From Betaproteobacteria bacterium (lineage in GTDB: Bacteria; Pseudomonadota; Gammaproteobacteria; Burkholderiales; Rhodocyclaceae): DNA of 21,004 nt. The notes below the pieces were generated by a model. The model saw only the letters and a list, made by a program, of their open reading frames with translations. It was not told where the DNA came from and did not search any database. Below are positions 1 to 6,766 of the stretch, one piece after another. The position numbers and the translations under genes are program-made. How positions within the stretch are numbered: the stretch's first letter is position 1; every line of letters begins with the position of its first letter. The DNA lies in assembly GCA_028065725.1 (NCBI GenBank), contig JAPTVL010000015.1:1-21004 (forward strand), given 5' to 3'.

Positions 1-503
1 CTGAACACCTCAACGGCGGGAATTTCCCTCAGGGGCCGGCCGTGACCATGACGCCAGACCAGGCCGCTGACATGATAAGCATCGCCCATACCGTCCAGGA
101 TCGAAGGCTGGTTTGCGCTGACCAAGCGGCTGGCGAAGCAGGAAAAGCCCGGATGATTTACAGAAGCTTCGATCATACGCAGCAACCAGCCGCGATCCAG
201 AAATGCATCCGGATTGATCAGCGCCACCCACTCGCAGTCAGCAAGTTCCTGAAGCGCGAGATTGTTGCCTCTGGCAAAACCGGCGTTGTACGGCAAGCGG
301 AGGTAGCTCAGATTTTCCGGACCGGAGGCTAGGTCCAGATTCTCAGCAGCATCGATGCTGTCATTGTCTACGACGACGACGTGTGCAAAATGGGTTTCCT
401 GCGCAGCCAGTGCGGCAAGACAGCGGCGCAGATGATCGAAAGAGTTCCAATTGACGATCACGGCGCCAACGCGGGGTGTTCTTGCGGGTGCGGGGTGGCT
501 CAA
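1..503 (-). CDS. family 2 glycosyltransferase, 5' part (runs off left edge)
   Basis: Translating the minus strand gives about 167 residues open to the window edge. They begin with a GT-A nucleotide-binding strand (V-I-V-N-W-N, residues 15-20), followed by a V-V-V-V-D-N-D-S acidic segment, an N-A-G-F-A-R-G-N-N motif and an I-N-P-D-A metal-site region. This pattern is typical of rhamnosyltransferase-like GT2 enzymes that add a sugar from a nucleotide donor at the cytoplasmic membrane face. I chose TTG at 503-501 as the start because GAGG (514-511) lies 7 bases upstream, and an in-frame stop at 515-513 excludes a longer start. GTG at 461-459 is possible but would remove the first residues. The TTG overlaps the stop of a 22-codon reading frame that begins on the hddC stop. 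The donor and acceptor sugars cannot be told. Confidence 0.85.
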   Translation of the reverse strand, partial: MSHPAPARTPRVGAVIVNWNSFDHLRRCLAALAAQETHFAHVVVVDNDSIDAAENLDLASGPENLSYLRLPYNAGFARGNNLALQELADCEWVALINPDAFLDRGWLLRMIEASVNHPGFSCFASRLVSANQPSILDGMGDAYHVSGLVWRHGHGRPLREIPAVEVF

Positions 504-568
504 TCCACCGCCTCATACTGAAGCAGCGGTAGCTGGCCTGCTTCTGTAAAGGGTACGTGCTGCTTCAT
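500..568 (-). CDS. 22-codon reading frame bridging hddC and the GT2 gene
   Basis: An ATG at 568-566 overlaps the hddC stop as ATGA. The frame runs 22 codons (M-K-Q-H-V-P-F-T-E-A... to E-A-V-D) and its TGA (502-500) overlaps the TTG start of the downstream glycosyltransferase as TTGA. It has no recognisable domain and no clear ribosome binding site. It may be a coupling mini-gene that carries ribosomes from hddC to the glycosyltransferase. It may instead be the original N-terminus of that enzyme, separated by a frameshift (a -1 shift would be needed), or plain chance. Existence as a translated product is uncertain. Confidence 0.25.
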   Translation of the reverse strand: MKQHVPFTEAGQLPLLQYEAVD

Positions 569-1263
569 CGGGCAACGATGACCGGCAGTTCGCGCTGGGC
601 GCGGTCGAAGTCCTCGGGCACGCCGATGTCGATGAAATAGGCGTCGGTGACAAAGGCCCTCGGCCTGAGCGTGTCGCAATGGCGCTGCAAGATGTCGGCC
701 TCGAAAGAGAATTTTTCCGGCGGCCCCCAAGCGGCGAGAACTTCGGGCGTGAGCACGTAGATGCCGGCATTGATCAGCCCCGGTCCGGCCCTTCCCTTCT
801 CGGCGAAGCCCGTGACCCGGTCTCCGGACAGCACCACAGAGCCGTAGCGCGACACGTCCGACGTCTGCCTGAGCACCATCGCCACGCGCGCCGGTGCCGC
901 CTGGTACCAGCGAATCAGGGCGCGCACGTCGATATCCAGGAAGGTGTCGCCGTTCAGCACCAGCACCGGGTCCGGCCCTTCCCCGCGCAAGGCATGAATG
1001 ATTGCGCCGCCGGTGCCCAGCGGCTCGGTCTCGCGGGCGTAGCGCAGGACCGTGCCGCGGTAGCAGTCGCCGAAGTGTGCTGCGATCGCCTCGGCGCGAT
1101 AGCCGACCGAGAGCGTGATCTCATCGATGCCGCCGGCGATCAGACGGTCGAGCAGGTATTCGAGGAAGGGCCGACCGGCGACCGGCGCCATCGGCTTGGG
1201 CAGATCCGGCACCCGCTCGCGCAGACGCGTGCCGAGCCCGCCCGCCAACACCACGGCTCTCAT
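565..1263 (-). CDS. hddC: D-glycero-alpha-D-manno-heptose 1-phosphate guanylyltransferase
   Basis: The 232-residue protein is a nucleotidyltransferase that would join heptose 1-phosphate to GTP, giving GDP-heptose for the glycosyltransferases of the locus. The N-terminal L-A-G-G-L-G-T-R-L loop (residues 6-14) and K23 in L-P-K-P-M are the nucleotide-binding signature. N104-G-D106 binds metal, and a late acidic segment (I-D-I-G-V-P-E-D-F, around 211-219) is also typical. The frame stays open upstream for 29 more codons, but the start at ATG 1263-1261 puts the loop at the usual place and forms an ATGA overlap with the gmhA stop. Sequence alone cannot fully separate HddC from mannose-1-phosphate guanylyltransferases of similar length. 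The neighbours gmhA and hddA decide for heptose. Confidence 0.88.
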   Translation of the reverse strand: MRAVVLAGGLGTRLRERVPDLPKPMAPVAGRPFLEYLLDRLIAGGIDEITLSVGYRAEAIAAHFGDCYRGTVLRYARETEPLGTGGAIIHALRGEGPDPVLVLNGDTFLDIDVRALIRWYQAAPARVAMVLRQTSDVSRYGSVVLSGDRVTGFAEKGRAGPGLINAGIYVLTPEVLAAWGPPEKFSFEADILQRHCDTLRPRAFVTDAYFIDIGVPEDFDRAQRELPVIVAR

Positions 1264-1844
1264 GGCGAGCGCGGGAACACCTGCTGTTCGATCAGGCCGC
1301 AGATGATGTGGCCGATCACGATGTGTCCTTCCTGGATGTTCGGCGTGCACTCCGACGGAATCTCGATGCAGTGATCGACGATCCCGGTGATCCGCTCCCG
1401 CCGGTTGCCGGTCATGCCCACGGTGACCAGGCCCATCCGGTGCCCGGCCTCCAGGCCGGCGAGCACGTTGGGCGAGCGGCCCGAGGTGGAAATGCCGAAC
1501 AGCACGTCGCCGGCCCGGCCGACCGCCTCCACTTGGCGGGAGAAGAGGTGCTGGTAGCCGTAGTCGTTGCCGATGGCGGTGAGCACCGAGGAATCGGTGG
1601 TCAGCGCGAAGGCCGGCAGGCCGGGCCGGTCGTAAGCGAAGCGGCTCACCATCTCGCCGGCCAGGTGCTGCGCGTCGGCCGCGCTGCCGCCGTTGCCCAT
1701 GAAGAGCAGCTTGTTGCCGCCGCGCAGGGCGCTGACGCAGGCCCCGGACACCGCTTCGACCGTCGCCGCCAGCTTGTCGTCCGCGAGCATGTCCCTGAGC
1801 ACGCGGGCGGTCTGCTGCATTCCGCTTCTGATCCGTTGCTTCAT
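1260..1844 (-). CDS. gmhA: sedoheptulose 7-phosphate isomerase
   Basis: GmhA converts sedoheptulose 7-phosphate into D-glycero-D-manno-heptose 7-phosphate in the cytoplasm, the entry step of activated-heptose synthesis. The 194-residue length fits the family. The SIS fold shows G-N-G-G-S-A-A-D-A-Q-H-L at 50-61 and the S-T-S-G-R-S-P-N phosphate loop near 119-126. E64 and H179 match the catalytic Glu and His of the family. The long open frame upstream (to 2417) is antisense-like noise over hddA. The start at ATG 1844-1842 gives the family N-terminus and overlaps the hddA stop by one base (TGATG). It probably supplies heptose for this glycan rather than for core lipopolysaccharide, since it is clustered with hddA and hddC. 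Confidence 0.93.
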   Translation of the reverse strand: MKQRIRSGMQQTARVLRDMLADDKLAATVEAVSGACVSALRGGNKLLFMGNGGSAADAQHLAGEMVSRFAYDRPGLPAFALTTDSSVLTAIGNDYGYQHLFSRQVEAVGRAGDVLFGISTSGRSPNVLAGLEAGHRMGLVTVGMTGNRRERITGIVDHCIEIPSECTPNIQEGHIVIGHIICGLIEQQVFPRSP

Positions 1845-2869
1845 CAGACTCTCCAACTCTGCGTGCCGTGCTTGGTGAAGTGGCAATTGCTCACCTGCCC
1901 CTCGAACCGGTTCAGGGACCGGATCAGATCCATGCGTTTGTCGGGGGGCGCAAAGAACATCATGAAACCGCCGCCGCCCGCGCCGGAAACCTTCCCGGCC
2001 AGCGCGCCGGCTGTGCACGCTGCATCGTAGATCGCCTCGATGTGGGTGTTCGACACGGTCCTGGCCGAGCGCTTCTTGCTCTCCCAGCCCTCGCGCATCG
2101 ACGCGACGATGCCGGCGAAGTCGCCCTTCAACAGGCACTCCTTCATCGTCATCGCTTCGCGCTTGATCGCGTGCATGGCCTCGATGGCGACGACCGAACC
2201 CGACGTCACGTTCGCGCTCTGGTCGGCGATGATCCGCGCCGATTCGCGCGACACGCCGGTGTAGAACAGCACCAGCGACGCTTCCAGTTCGCAGATGAAA
2301 TCGCTCTTGATGCGCAGCGGATTGATCACCGCGCGGTCGTTTGCGTAGAACTCCATGAAGTTGAAGCCGCCGAAGGTGGCGGCGTATTGATCTTGACGCC
2401 CGCCCTGCAGATTGCAATCGATGCGCTCTATCTTGTAGGCGAGCTGCGATTGCGCGTAGTCGTCCAGGGGGATGTTGAGCAGTTCCACGAAGGCCTTGAG
2501 CATCGCCACCACCAGCGTCGAGGATGAGCCCAGCCCCGAGCCCGCCGGCGCGTCGCAGAAGGTGCTGAGTTCCAGCGCAATCGGCCGGCCGCCGTTGAAG
2601 CTGCGCACGACCTCCTGATATACGGCCTTGTGCAGATCGAGTTCGCCGTCCAGCGCCAGTTCGGCGCCCAGCGGAAAGCTCGTGGTCTTCTGCTGGTCGG
2701 TGGACACGAAGCGCACACAGGGTTCGTCCAGGGTCTTGATCACCGCGTAGGCATAACGGTCGATGGTTGCGTTGAGGATGCAGCCGCCGTGAACGTCGCA
2801 GAAGGGGGAGACATCGGTGCCGCCGCCGGCCAGACCGAGACGCAGCGGCGCGCGCGCGCGTATGAGCAT
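1844..2869 (-). CDS. hddA: D-glycero-alpha-D-manno-heptose 7-phosphate kinase (GHMP family)
   Basis: This 341-residue GHMP-superfamily kinase would phosphorylate heptose 7-phosphate at C1 to the alpha-1,7-bisphosphate. The first motif reads R-A-P-L-R-L-G-L-A-G-G-G-T-D (6-19). The ATP loop is D-A-P-A-G-S-G-L-G-S-S-S (106-117), and the C-terminal motif is K-V-S-G-A-G-G-G-G-F (293-302). The alpha-anomer, GDP-directed pathway follows from pairing with hddC rather than hldE. The start ATG falls on an alternating GC run (around 2849-2861), and the gene begins 8 bases after the 4,6-dehydratase stop. No gmhB-type phosphatase, needed between this step and HddC, occurs in the window. Confidence 0.93.
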   Translation of the reverse strand: MLIRARAPLRLGLAGGGTDVSPFCDVHGGCILNATIDRYAYAVIKTLDEPCVRFVSTDQQKTTSFPLGAELALDGELDLHKAVYQEVVRSFNGGRPIALELSTFCDAPAGSGLGSSSTLVVAMLKAFVELLNIPLDDYAQSQLAYKIERIDCNLQGGRQDQYAATFGGFNFMEFYANDRAVINPLRIKSDFICELEASLVLFYTGVSRESARIIADQSANVTSGSVVAIEAMHAIKREAMTMKECLLKGDFAGIVASMREGWESKKRSARTVSNTHIEAIYDAACTAGALAGKVSGAGGGGFMMFFAPPDKRMDLIRSLNRFEGQVSNCHFTKHGTQSWRV

Positions 2870-2877
2870 TGCGGGAC

Positions 2878-3897
2878 CTATCGGGTGAGGAAGGCTTGTT
2901 CGCGCCCGACCTGGTCGCGCCAGTAGTCGAGCAGATCGCGTATCGTTTGCTCGAAAGGGATTTCGGGCTTCCAGCCGGTATGGGCGGAGAACTTAGCAGT
3001 ATTCGGAACCTGCAGGTCGGCGTCGATCGGACGCAGCCGCTCGGGATCGACCTCGATGCGGATTTCGTCCTTGCGGGTCGACAGCGAAATCAGGGTGTCG
3101 AGCAACTGATCGACGCCGCAGGTGAAGGTGCCGCCGATGTTGTAGTACTCGCCGGGAATGGGATTGACCGTGACCAGCAGGTAGTAGGCCCGCACCGCAT
3201 CGCGGACGTCGGCGAAGGTGCGCAAGGATTTCAGGTTGCCGACCTTCACCACCGGCGGAATCAGCCCGCGCTCGATCATGGCGATCTGCTTGGCGAAGGT
3301 GGCTTCGGCGAACACGTCGCCGCGGCGCGGTCCGGTATGGGTGAACATCCGGGTGGTCATCACGGTCATGCCGTAGGCCTCGGCGTAATAGCGTCCGAGC
3401 AGGTCCGTGCCCACCTTGGAGATTGCGTAGGGCGAGGCCGGGTGGAAAGTACATTCCTCGTCGATCGGCAGCTTTTCCTTGGGCACCCGGCCAAATACCT
3501 CCGAGGAGGCGCAGACGTGCGTCACCGCCTTGATCCCGTTCAGCCTAAGGGCCTCCAGCACGTGGGCCGTTCCCTGGATGTTGGTCTCCAGGGTGTCTAG
3601 CGGCGAGTCGAAACTGGTCTTGGGATAGCTCTGCGCTGCCAGGTGGAATACGTAATCGGGGGCCGACTTAACCACCACGTCGTTGATCGAGAGGTAGTCG
3701 CGCAGATCGCCGTAGAGCAGATGGACGCGGTCCTTGGCGTTGATGCGCGGCACGAGATGATCGATGTTGTTCAACGGGCTGCGCCAGCGGCACATGCCGT
3801 AGATATCCCAATCGGTGTGCTCAAGCAGAAAATCCGCGAGATGAGAGCCGACCATGCCCGTGATGCCCGTAATTAACGCTCTTGTCTTCATCGCCAT
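2878..3897 (-). CDS. GDP-sugar 4,6-dehydratase-type SDR, probably acting on GDP-heptose
   Basis: This is a 339-residue extended short-chain dehydrogenase/reductase of the GDP-mannose 4,6-dehydratase type. It shows the NAD(P) loop G-I-T-G-M-V-G (11-17), H-L-A-A-Q-S-Y (85-91), the dehydratase segment C-A-S-S-E-V-F-G (129-136) and the Y-x3-K pair Y157/K161. Members of this family clustered with gmhA, hddA and hddC (DmhA of Yersinia pseudotuberculosis and its Campylobacter jejuni counterparts) dehydrate GDP-heptose to the 4-keto-6-deoxy form, and I infer that substrate here. A second, true Gmd at the right edge already covers GDP-mannose, which supports a separate role. ATG 3897-3895 is used; ATG 3891-3889, two codons in, is also possible. 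Confidence 0.8.
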   Translation of the reverse strand: MAMKTRALITGITGMVGSHLADFLLEHTDWDIYGMCRWRSPLNNIDHLVPRINAKDRVHLLYGDLRDYLSINDVVVKSAPDYVFHLAAQSYPKTSFDSPLDTLETNIQGTAHVLEALRLNGIKAVTHVCASSEVFGRVPKEKLPIDEECTFHPASPYAISKVGTDLLGRYYAEAYGMTVMTTRMFTHTGPRRGDVFAEATFAKQIAMIERGLIPPVVKVGNLKSLRTFADVRDAVRAYYLLVTVNPIPGEYYNIGGTFTCGVDQLLDTLISLSTRKDEIRIEVDPERLRPIDADLQVPNTAKFSAHTGWKPEIPFEQTIRDLLDYWRDQVGREQAFLTR

Positions 3898-3906
3898 AAG
3901 CTGCTT

Positions 3907-4749
3907 CTACTTTCTTGCTATAAATATGAATTGTTCGCCGCCGAGGTAGCCGAACTCCAGGGAATGAAAACACGCCGCATAGGCGTCCTTAAATCCAGCG
4001 GCCTTGATTTGTTCCAGCATCTCCCAGCCAAAATGAGTAAAGCAGAGTACCCCAGCCTGCGACAGTGGATCGCCGTGATACTCGGCGGGAAGCAAGTGTT
4101 CTATCTCGCCATCCTTCAAACGCGCTCGGATAATGTTTTCCTCCGAACTTGGCACGAAGGGCACCGACCACAAGAGTCTTCCGCCTGGCTTCAAAACACG
4201 CGAGCACTCTTTGAAGGCTGTCAAATAATCCGGAATATGTTCTAAAACATCGAGTGACACGATGATGTCGAAAGTCTCGCTTGGGAACGATAAATTGCAG
4301 AGTGTCTCATTCCTGATCCCGTTCGCATCCAGGCCGCCGAACTCCGTTTGACCTCCCAGATATTCGCTGCCAGTGACATTTGAATATCTTTCCGCGAAAT
4401 ATTTATAAATGGGTGTGACTTGCTCAGTGACATAGATGGCGCTATCCGGATAGGCCTCCATTTCCAGATCGAAGATATGGAAGGTCGCACGCATACGGTT
4501 GTTGAATCCGGTCTCCGGGCAGCAGACGCGCTCACGCCAAATGACTTTGCCTGATGTGCCGGAATGCTGGAAGTCGACAAGGAATTGCACATCATGGCCA
4601 GCCGTATAGGAGTAGCCGCTAACGGTAAAGTTCTTTTTCGTATCCGGAACAAGAGTATTTAGCGTTGCCTGATGCTGCAGCAAGCGCTGACTGTCTCTGG
4701 CAGTATGAGCAAGGTACTCGCCATGGTTTCTCAATCGGTATATTTTCAT
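3907..4749 (-). CDS. class I SAM-dependent methyltransferase
   Basis: The 280-residue protein has the core of a class I methyltransferase. [21 protein letters not shown] (154-174) covers motifs II and III, and the V-L-K-P-G-G-R-L-L segment (185-193) follows. Motif I is unusual: instead of a glycine-rich D-x-G-x-G loop it has I-Y-V-T-E-Q-V-T-P (105-113), then G-S-E-Y-L-G-G (127-133). I recall this arrangement from a family of polysaccharide-cluster methyltransferases. The N-terminal [17 protein letters not shown] (72-88) also recurs in that family. It lies between the dehydratase and the reductase, so methylation of the deoxyheptose, or of a chain end, is plausible but inferred. G+C is lower than in the flanks (23/60 at 4381-4440). 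It is separated from the reductase gene upstream by 79 bases in which I see no convincing promoter. Confidence 0.82.
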   Translation of the reverse strand: MKIYRLRNHGEYLAHTARDSQRLLQHQATLNTLVPDTKKNFTVSGYSYTAGHDVQFLVDFQHSGTSGKVIWRERVCCPETGFNNRMRATFHIFDLEMEAYPDSAIYVTEQVTPIYKYFAERYSNVTGSEYLGGQTEFGGLDANGIRNETLCNLSFPSETFDIIVSLDVLEHIPDYLTAFKECSRVLKPGGRLLWSVPFVPSSEENIIRARLKDGEIEHLLPAEYHGDPLSQAGVLCFTHFGWEMLEQIKAAGFKDAYAACFHSLEFGYLGGEQFIFIARK

Positions 4750-4828
4750 TATCGATCTCTAACCTAAGTGCCTTGGCCATTCCAGTAGATGCCGCATTAC
4801 TATTGCCTACCCGAAGCGTAAATTGATC

Positions 4829-5782
4829 TCAGCGCCGGGCGGTTTGCCAGTTGGTCGAGTACCAGTCGTAGGTTTTCCGAATACCTTCAGCGAGTTCCAC
4901 CTTTGCCGAAAAACCGGTTGCATTCAGCTTGTCAAGATTGTAATACCGTTCCAGTTGCCCATCAGGTTTGCTCGCATCCCACTCGACACGGACAGAATTT
5001 CCGCAGATATTTTGCAAAGCAACGACGATATCCCTGATCGGATGTCTGAAGCCGCTGCCCAGATTGACCGGCCCTTCGAGTTTGAGCATGACTTCGTACA
5101 AACCCAGCGCGGCATCGTCGCAGTAGGAAAAATCCCGTATGGCGACCCCGCTGCCCCATACGCGCACAGGCCGGCCGTTTTGCTTAGCAGCGAAGAATTT
5201 GGCGACGAGCGACGGTATGACGTGCCCGTCTTCAGCATCGAAGCTGTCGTGGGGGCCATACAGGTTGCCGCTGATTGCAAATGCAGAGGAAAGTCCGTAT
5301 TGCTCCCGCGCCGCCAGAAGTTGGGCGAGCATGAGACGCTTTGAGTGCGCATACGAGTCTTCCGACGGATGAGGCGGACCGATCCATATTTGATCCTCGA
5401 ACAGTTCCTCCTGGCCCTTCAGTTCCGGGTAGACACAACCGGAGCCCATGGCGACGATTTTTTTCACTCCGGCACGGCGGGCGTGTTCGACGACATGGGT
5501 ATTGATCAGAACGTTCTCGTACAGAATATCCGACTTGTATTTCTTGTTCCCGCCGATACCATGCACCCGGGCGGCCAAATGAAAAACGTAGTCGGGCGAC
5601 ACGTCGGTGAACATCGCGCGCACTTTCCGTTCATCACGCAGATCGCAGTCCCGGCTGCCGATTGCGGTCACGTTGTTGAATCCGCGTTCGGTGAGTAGTT
5701 CCGTCAGTGCCTTGCCAACCAGGCCGGTTCCACCGGTAACCAGAAATCTGGAAGATTTTTCAATTGCTGGCTGGCCTTGCAT
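4829..5782 (-). CDS. GDP-4-keto-6-deoxy-sugar epimerase/reductase (Fcl/WcaG-like)
   Basis: This 317-residue SDR protein is related to GDP-L-fucose synthase. It has the cofactor loop G-G-T-G-L-V-G (17-23), the catalytic S114 in M-G-S-G-C-V-Y-P, and Y144/K148 in Y-A-H-S-K. C116 and H187 (in D-G-H-V-I-P) match the two acid/base residues used for 3,5-epimerisation in Fcl. The K-P-D-G-T-P-R-K stretch of fucose synthases is changed here to K-P-D-G-Q-L-E-R (271-278 or so), suggesting another substrate. It most likely finishes GDP-6-deoxy-heptose after the neighbouring dehydratase, since a normal fcl is present elsewhere in the window. The ATG follows the stop of the GT2 gene directly (TAAATG). Whether it epimerises or only reduces cannot be settled, because some Campylobacter relatives that keep Cys and His are, as I recall, reductases only. 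Confidence 0.8.
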   Translation of the reverse strand: MQGQPAIEKSSRFLVTGGTGLVGKALTELLTERGFNNVTAIGSRDCDLRDERKVRAMFTDVSPDYVFHLAARVHGIGGNKKYKSDILYENVLINTHVVEHARRAGVKKIVAMGSGCVYPELKGQEELFEDQIWIGPPHPSEDSYAHSKRLMLAQLLAAREQYGLSSAFAISGNLYGPHDSFDAEDGHVIPSLVAKFFAAKQNGRPVRVWGSGVAIRDFSYCDDAALGLYEVMLKLEGPVNLGSGFRHPIRDIVVALQNICGNSVRVEWDASKPDGQLERYYNLDKLNATGFSAKVELAEGIRKTYDWYSTNWQTARR

Positions 5783-6766
5783 TTACTTTTCTCCCTTGAC
5801 CAATGTGTAGCGTTGATAAAACTGTTTGAGGTAATGGCCGTTCATCGCCAAGGACGCCGCCAGTAAAACGCCGCATTTCAGGGTCGTCGGAACGGAAATC
5901 CGGCGAAGGGCTTTGAGGATATCGAATAGCCCCGCCGGTTCATATAAAAAACGGACGGCGTCGGTACGCATGACATGCGCGAACTCTCTGACCGGCTTCC
6001 CCGTTTCCTTGAACAGCAAATACTTCGTCAGCACGAATTCTGCCTGCGATCGGGCGGATTTTACCCGGACCCGGGAGGTCGCTTCATGCTTGCGGAAATG
6101 GTTAAGTGGCTTCTTACAGAAAACAACCGAGCCGTAGCGCATGATCCAGCCGATAAAAAGCCAGTCGCCCGTCAGTTTCAGTTTCTTAAGAAAAGGATGG
6201 TATGCCCGCCGGAATGCATGGGTTGCGATCAGAGCAGAACTCATGTTGGGAACGGTCTGCCCGCGCAACTGGTAATTGCTCAGCTCGTCAATTCCATCAC
6301 TGTGAAAATCCGTATCCCAGCGCACTTCGCGCCAGATGTCGTGAAAATAAGTGTCGGTATGATCGATCGTCTTGTCGTCCACATCGACAATCCAGGAGTC
6401 GCAGTAAAAAAGCACCGCGTCTTTGTGTTCCGCCAGTTTTCTGACGGCCGTCTCGAGAAAGTCGGGAGCTGCGTAGTCGTCGCTTTCGCAAATCCAAAGG
6501 TACTCGCCGGTTGCCAGCGACGCGGCCTCGCTCCAGGCAGCAAAGGGAGTGCCGGAGTTGCGTGCGTTGCGGATGTAGCGAAATTCGTATTGGGCCAACA
6601 GGGACTTAATAACCGCGTCGGAATCGTCATCAGAGCAGTCGTCGATCACGATCAGTTCGATATTTCGGTAAGACTGCAGCAAAATCGATTCAATTCTTTG
6701 CCGCAGATAACGGCCGTGGTTATATGAAGGAACGAGCGCGGTAACCTTGGAGGTTCGATTCATCAT
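5783..6766 (-). CDS. family 2 glycosyltransferase
   Basis: The 327-residue protein opens with the GT-A pattern V-T-A-L-V-P-S-Y-N-H-G-R-Y-L (8-21). It continues with L-I-V-I-D-D-C-S-D-D (38-47) and the metal-binding W-I-C-E-S-D-D (91-97). A region around 185-200 (T-G-D-W-L-F-I-G-W) matches the usual acceptor-side part, and the C-terminal third is basic and may sit on the membrane. It would transfer one sugar during repeat-unit assembly; the sugar is unknown. Two adjacent ATG codons (6766-6764, 6763-6761) both fit. The first overlaps the stop of the fusion gene upstream as ATGA, so translation is probably coupled. Confidence 0.88.
   Translation of the reverse strand: MMNRTSKVTALVPSYNHGRYLRQRIESILLQSYRNIELIVIDDCSDDDSDAVIKSLLAQYEFRYIRNARNSGTPFAAWSEAASLATGEYLWICESDDYAAPDFLETAVRKLAEHKDAVLFYCDSWIVDVDDKTIDHTDTYFHDIWREVRWDTDFHSDGIDELSNYQLRGQTVPNMSSALIATHAFRRAYHPFLKKLKLTGDWLFIGWIMRYGSVVFCKKPLNHFRKHEATSRVRVKSARSQAEFVLTKYLLFKETGKPVREFAHVMRTDAVRFLYEPAGLFDILKALRRISVPTTLKCGVLLAASLAMNGHYLKQFYQRYTLVKGEK

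Noticed and set aside
679..2030. Long plus-strand open frames (679-1374 and 1308-2030)
   Set aside because: They lie antisense to hddC and gmhA, show no domain, and arise from high-GC codon bias on the other strand.
2849..2861. Alternating GC run at the hddA start as a phase-variable repeat
   Set aside because: It is short and dinucleotide-based in a high-GC gene, and encodes the normal R-A-R-A-P-L-R start.
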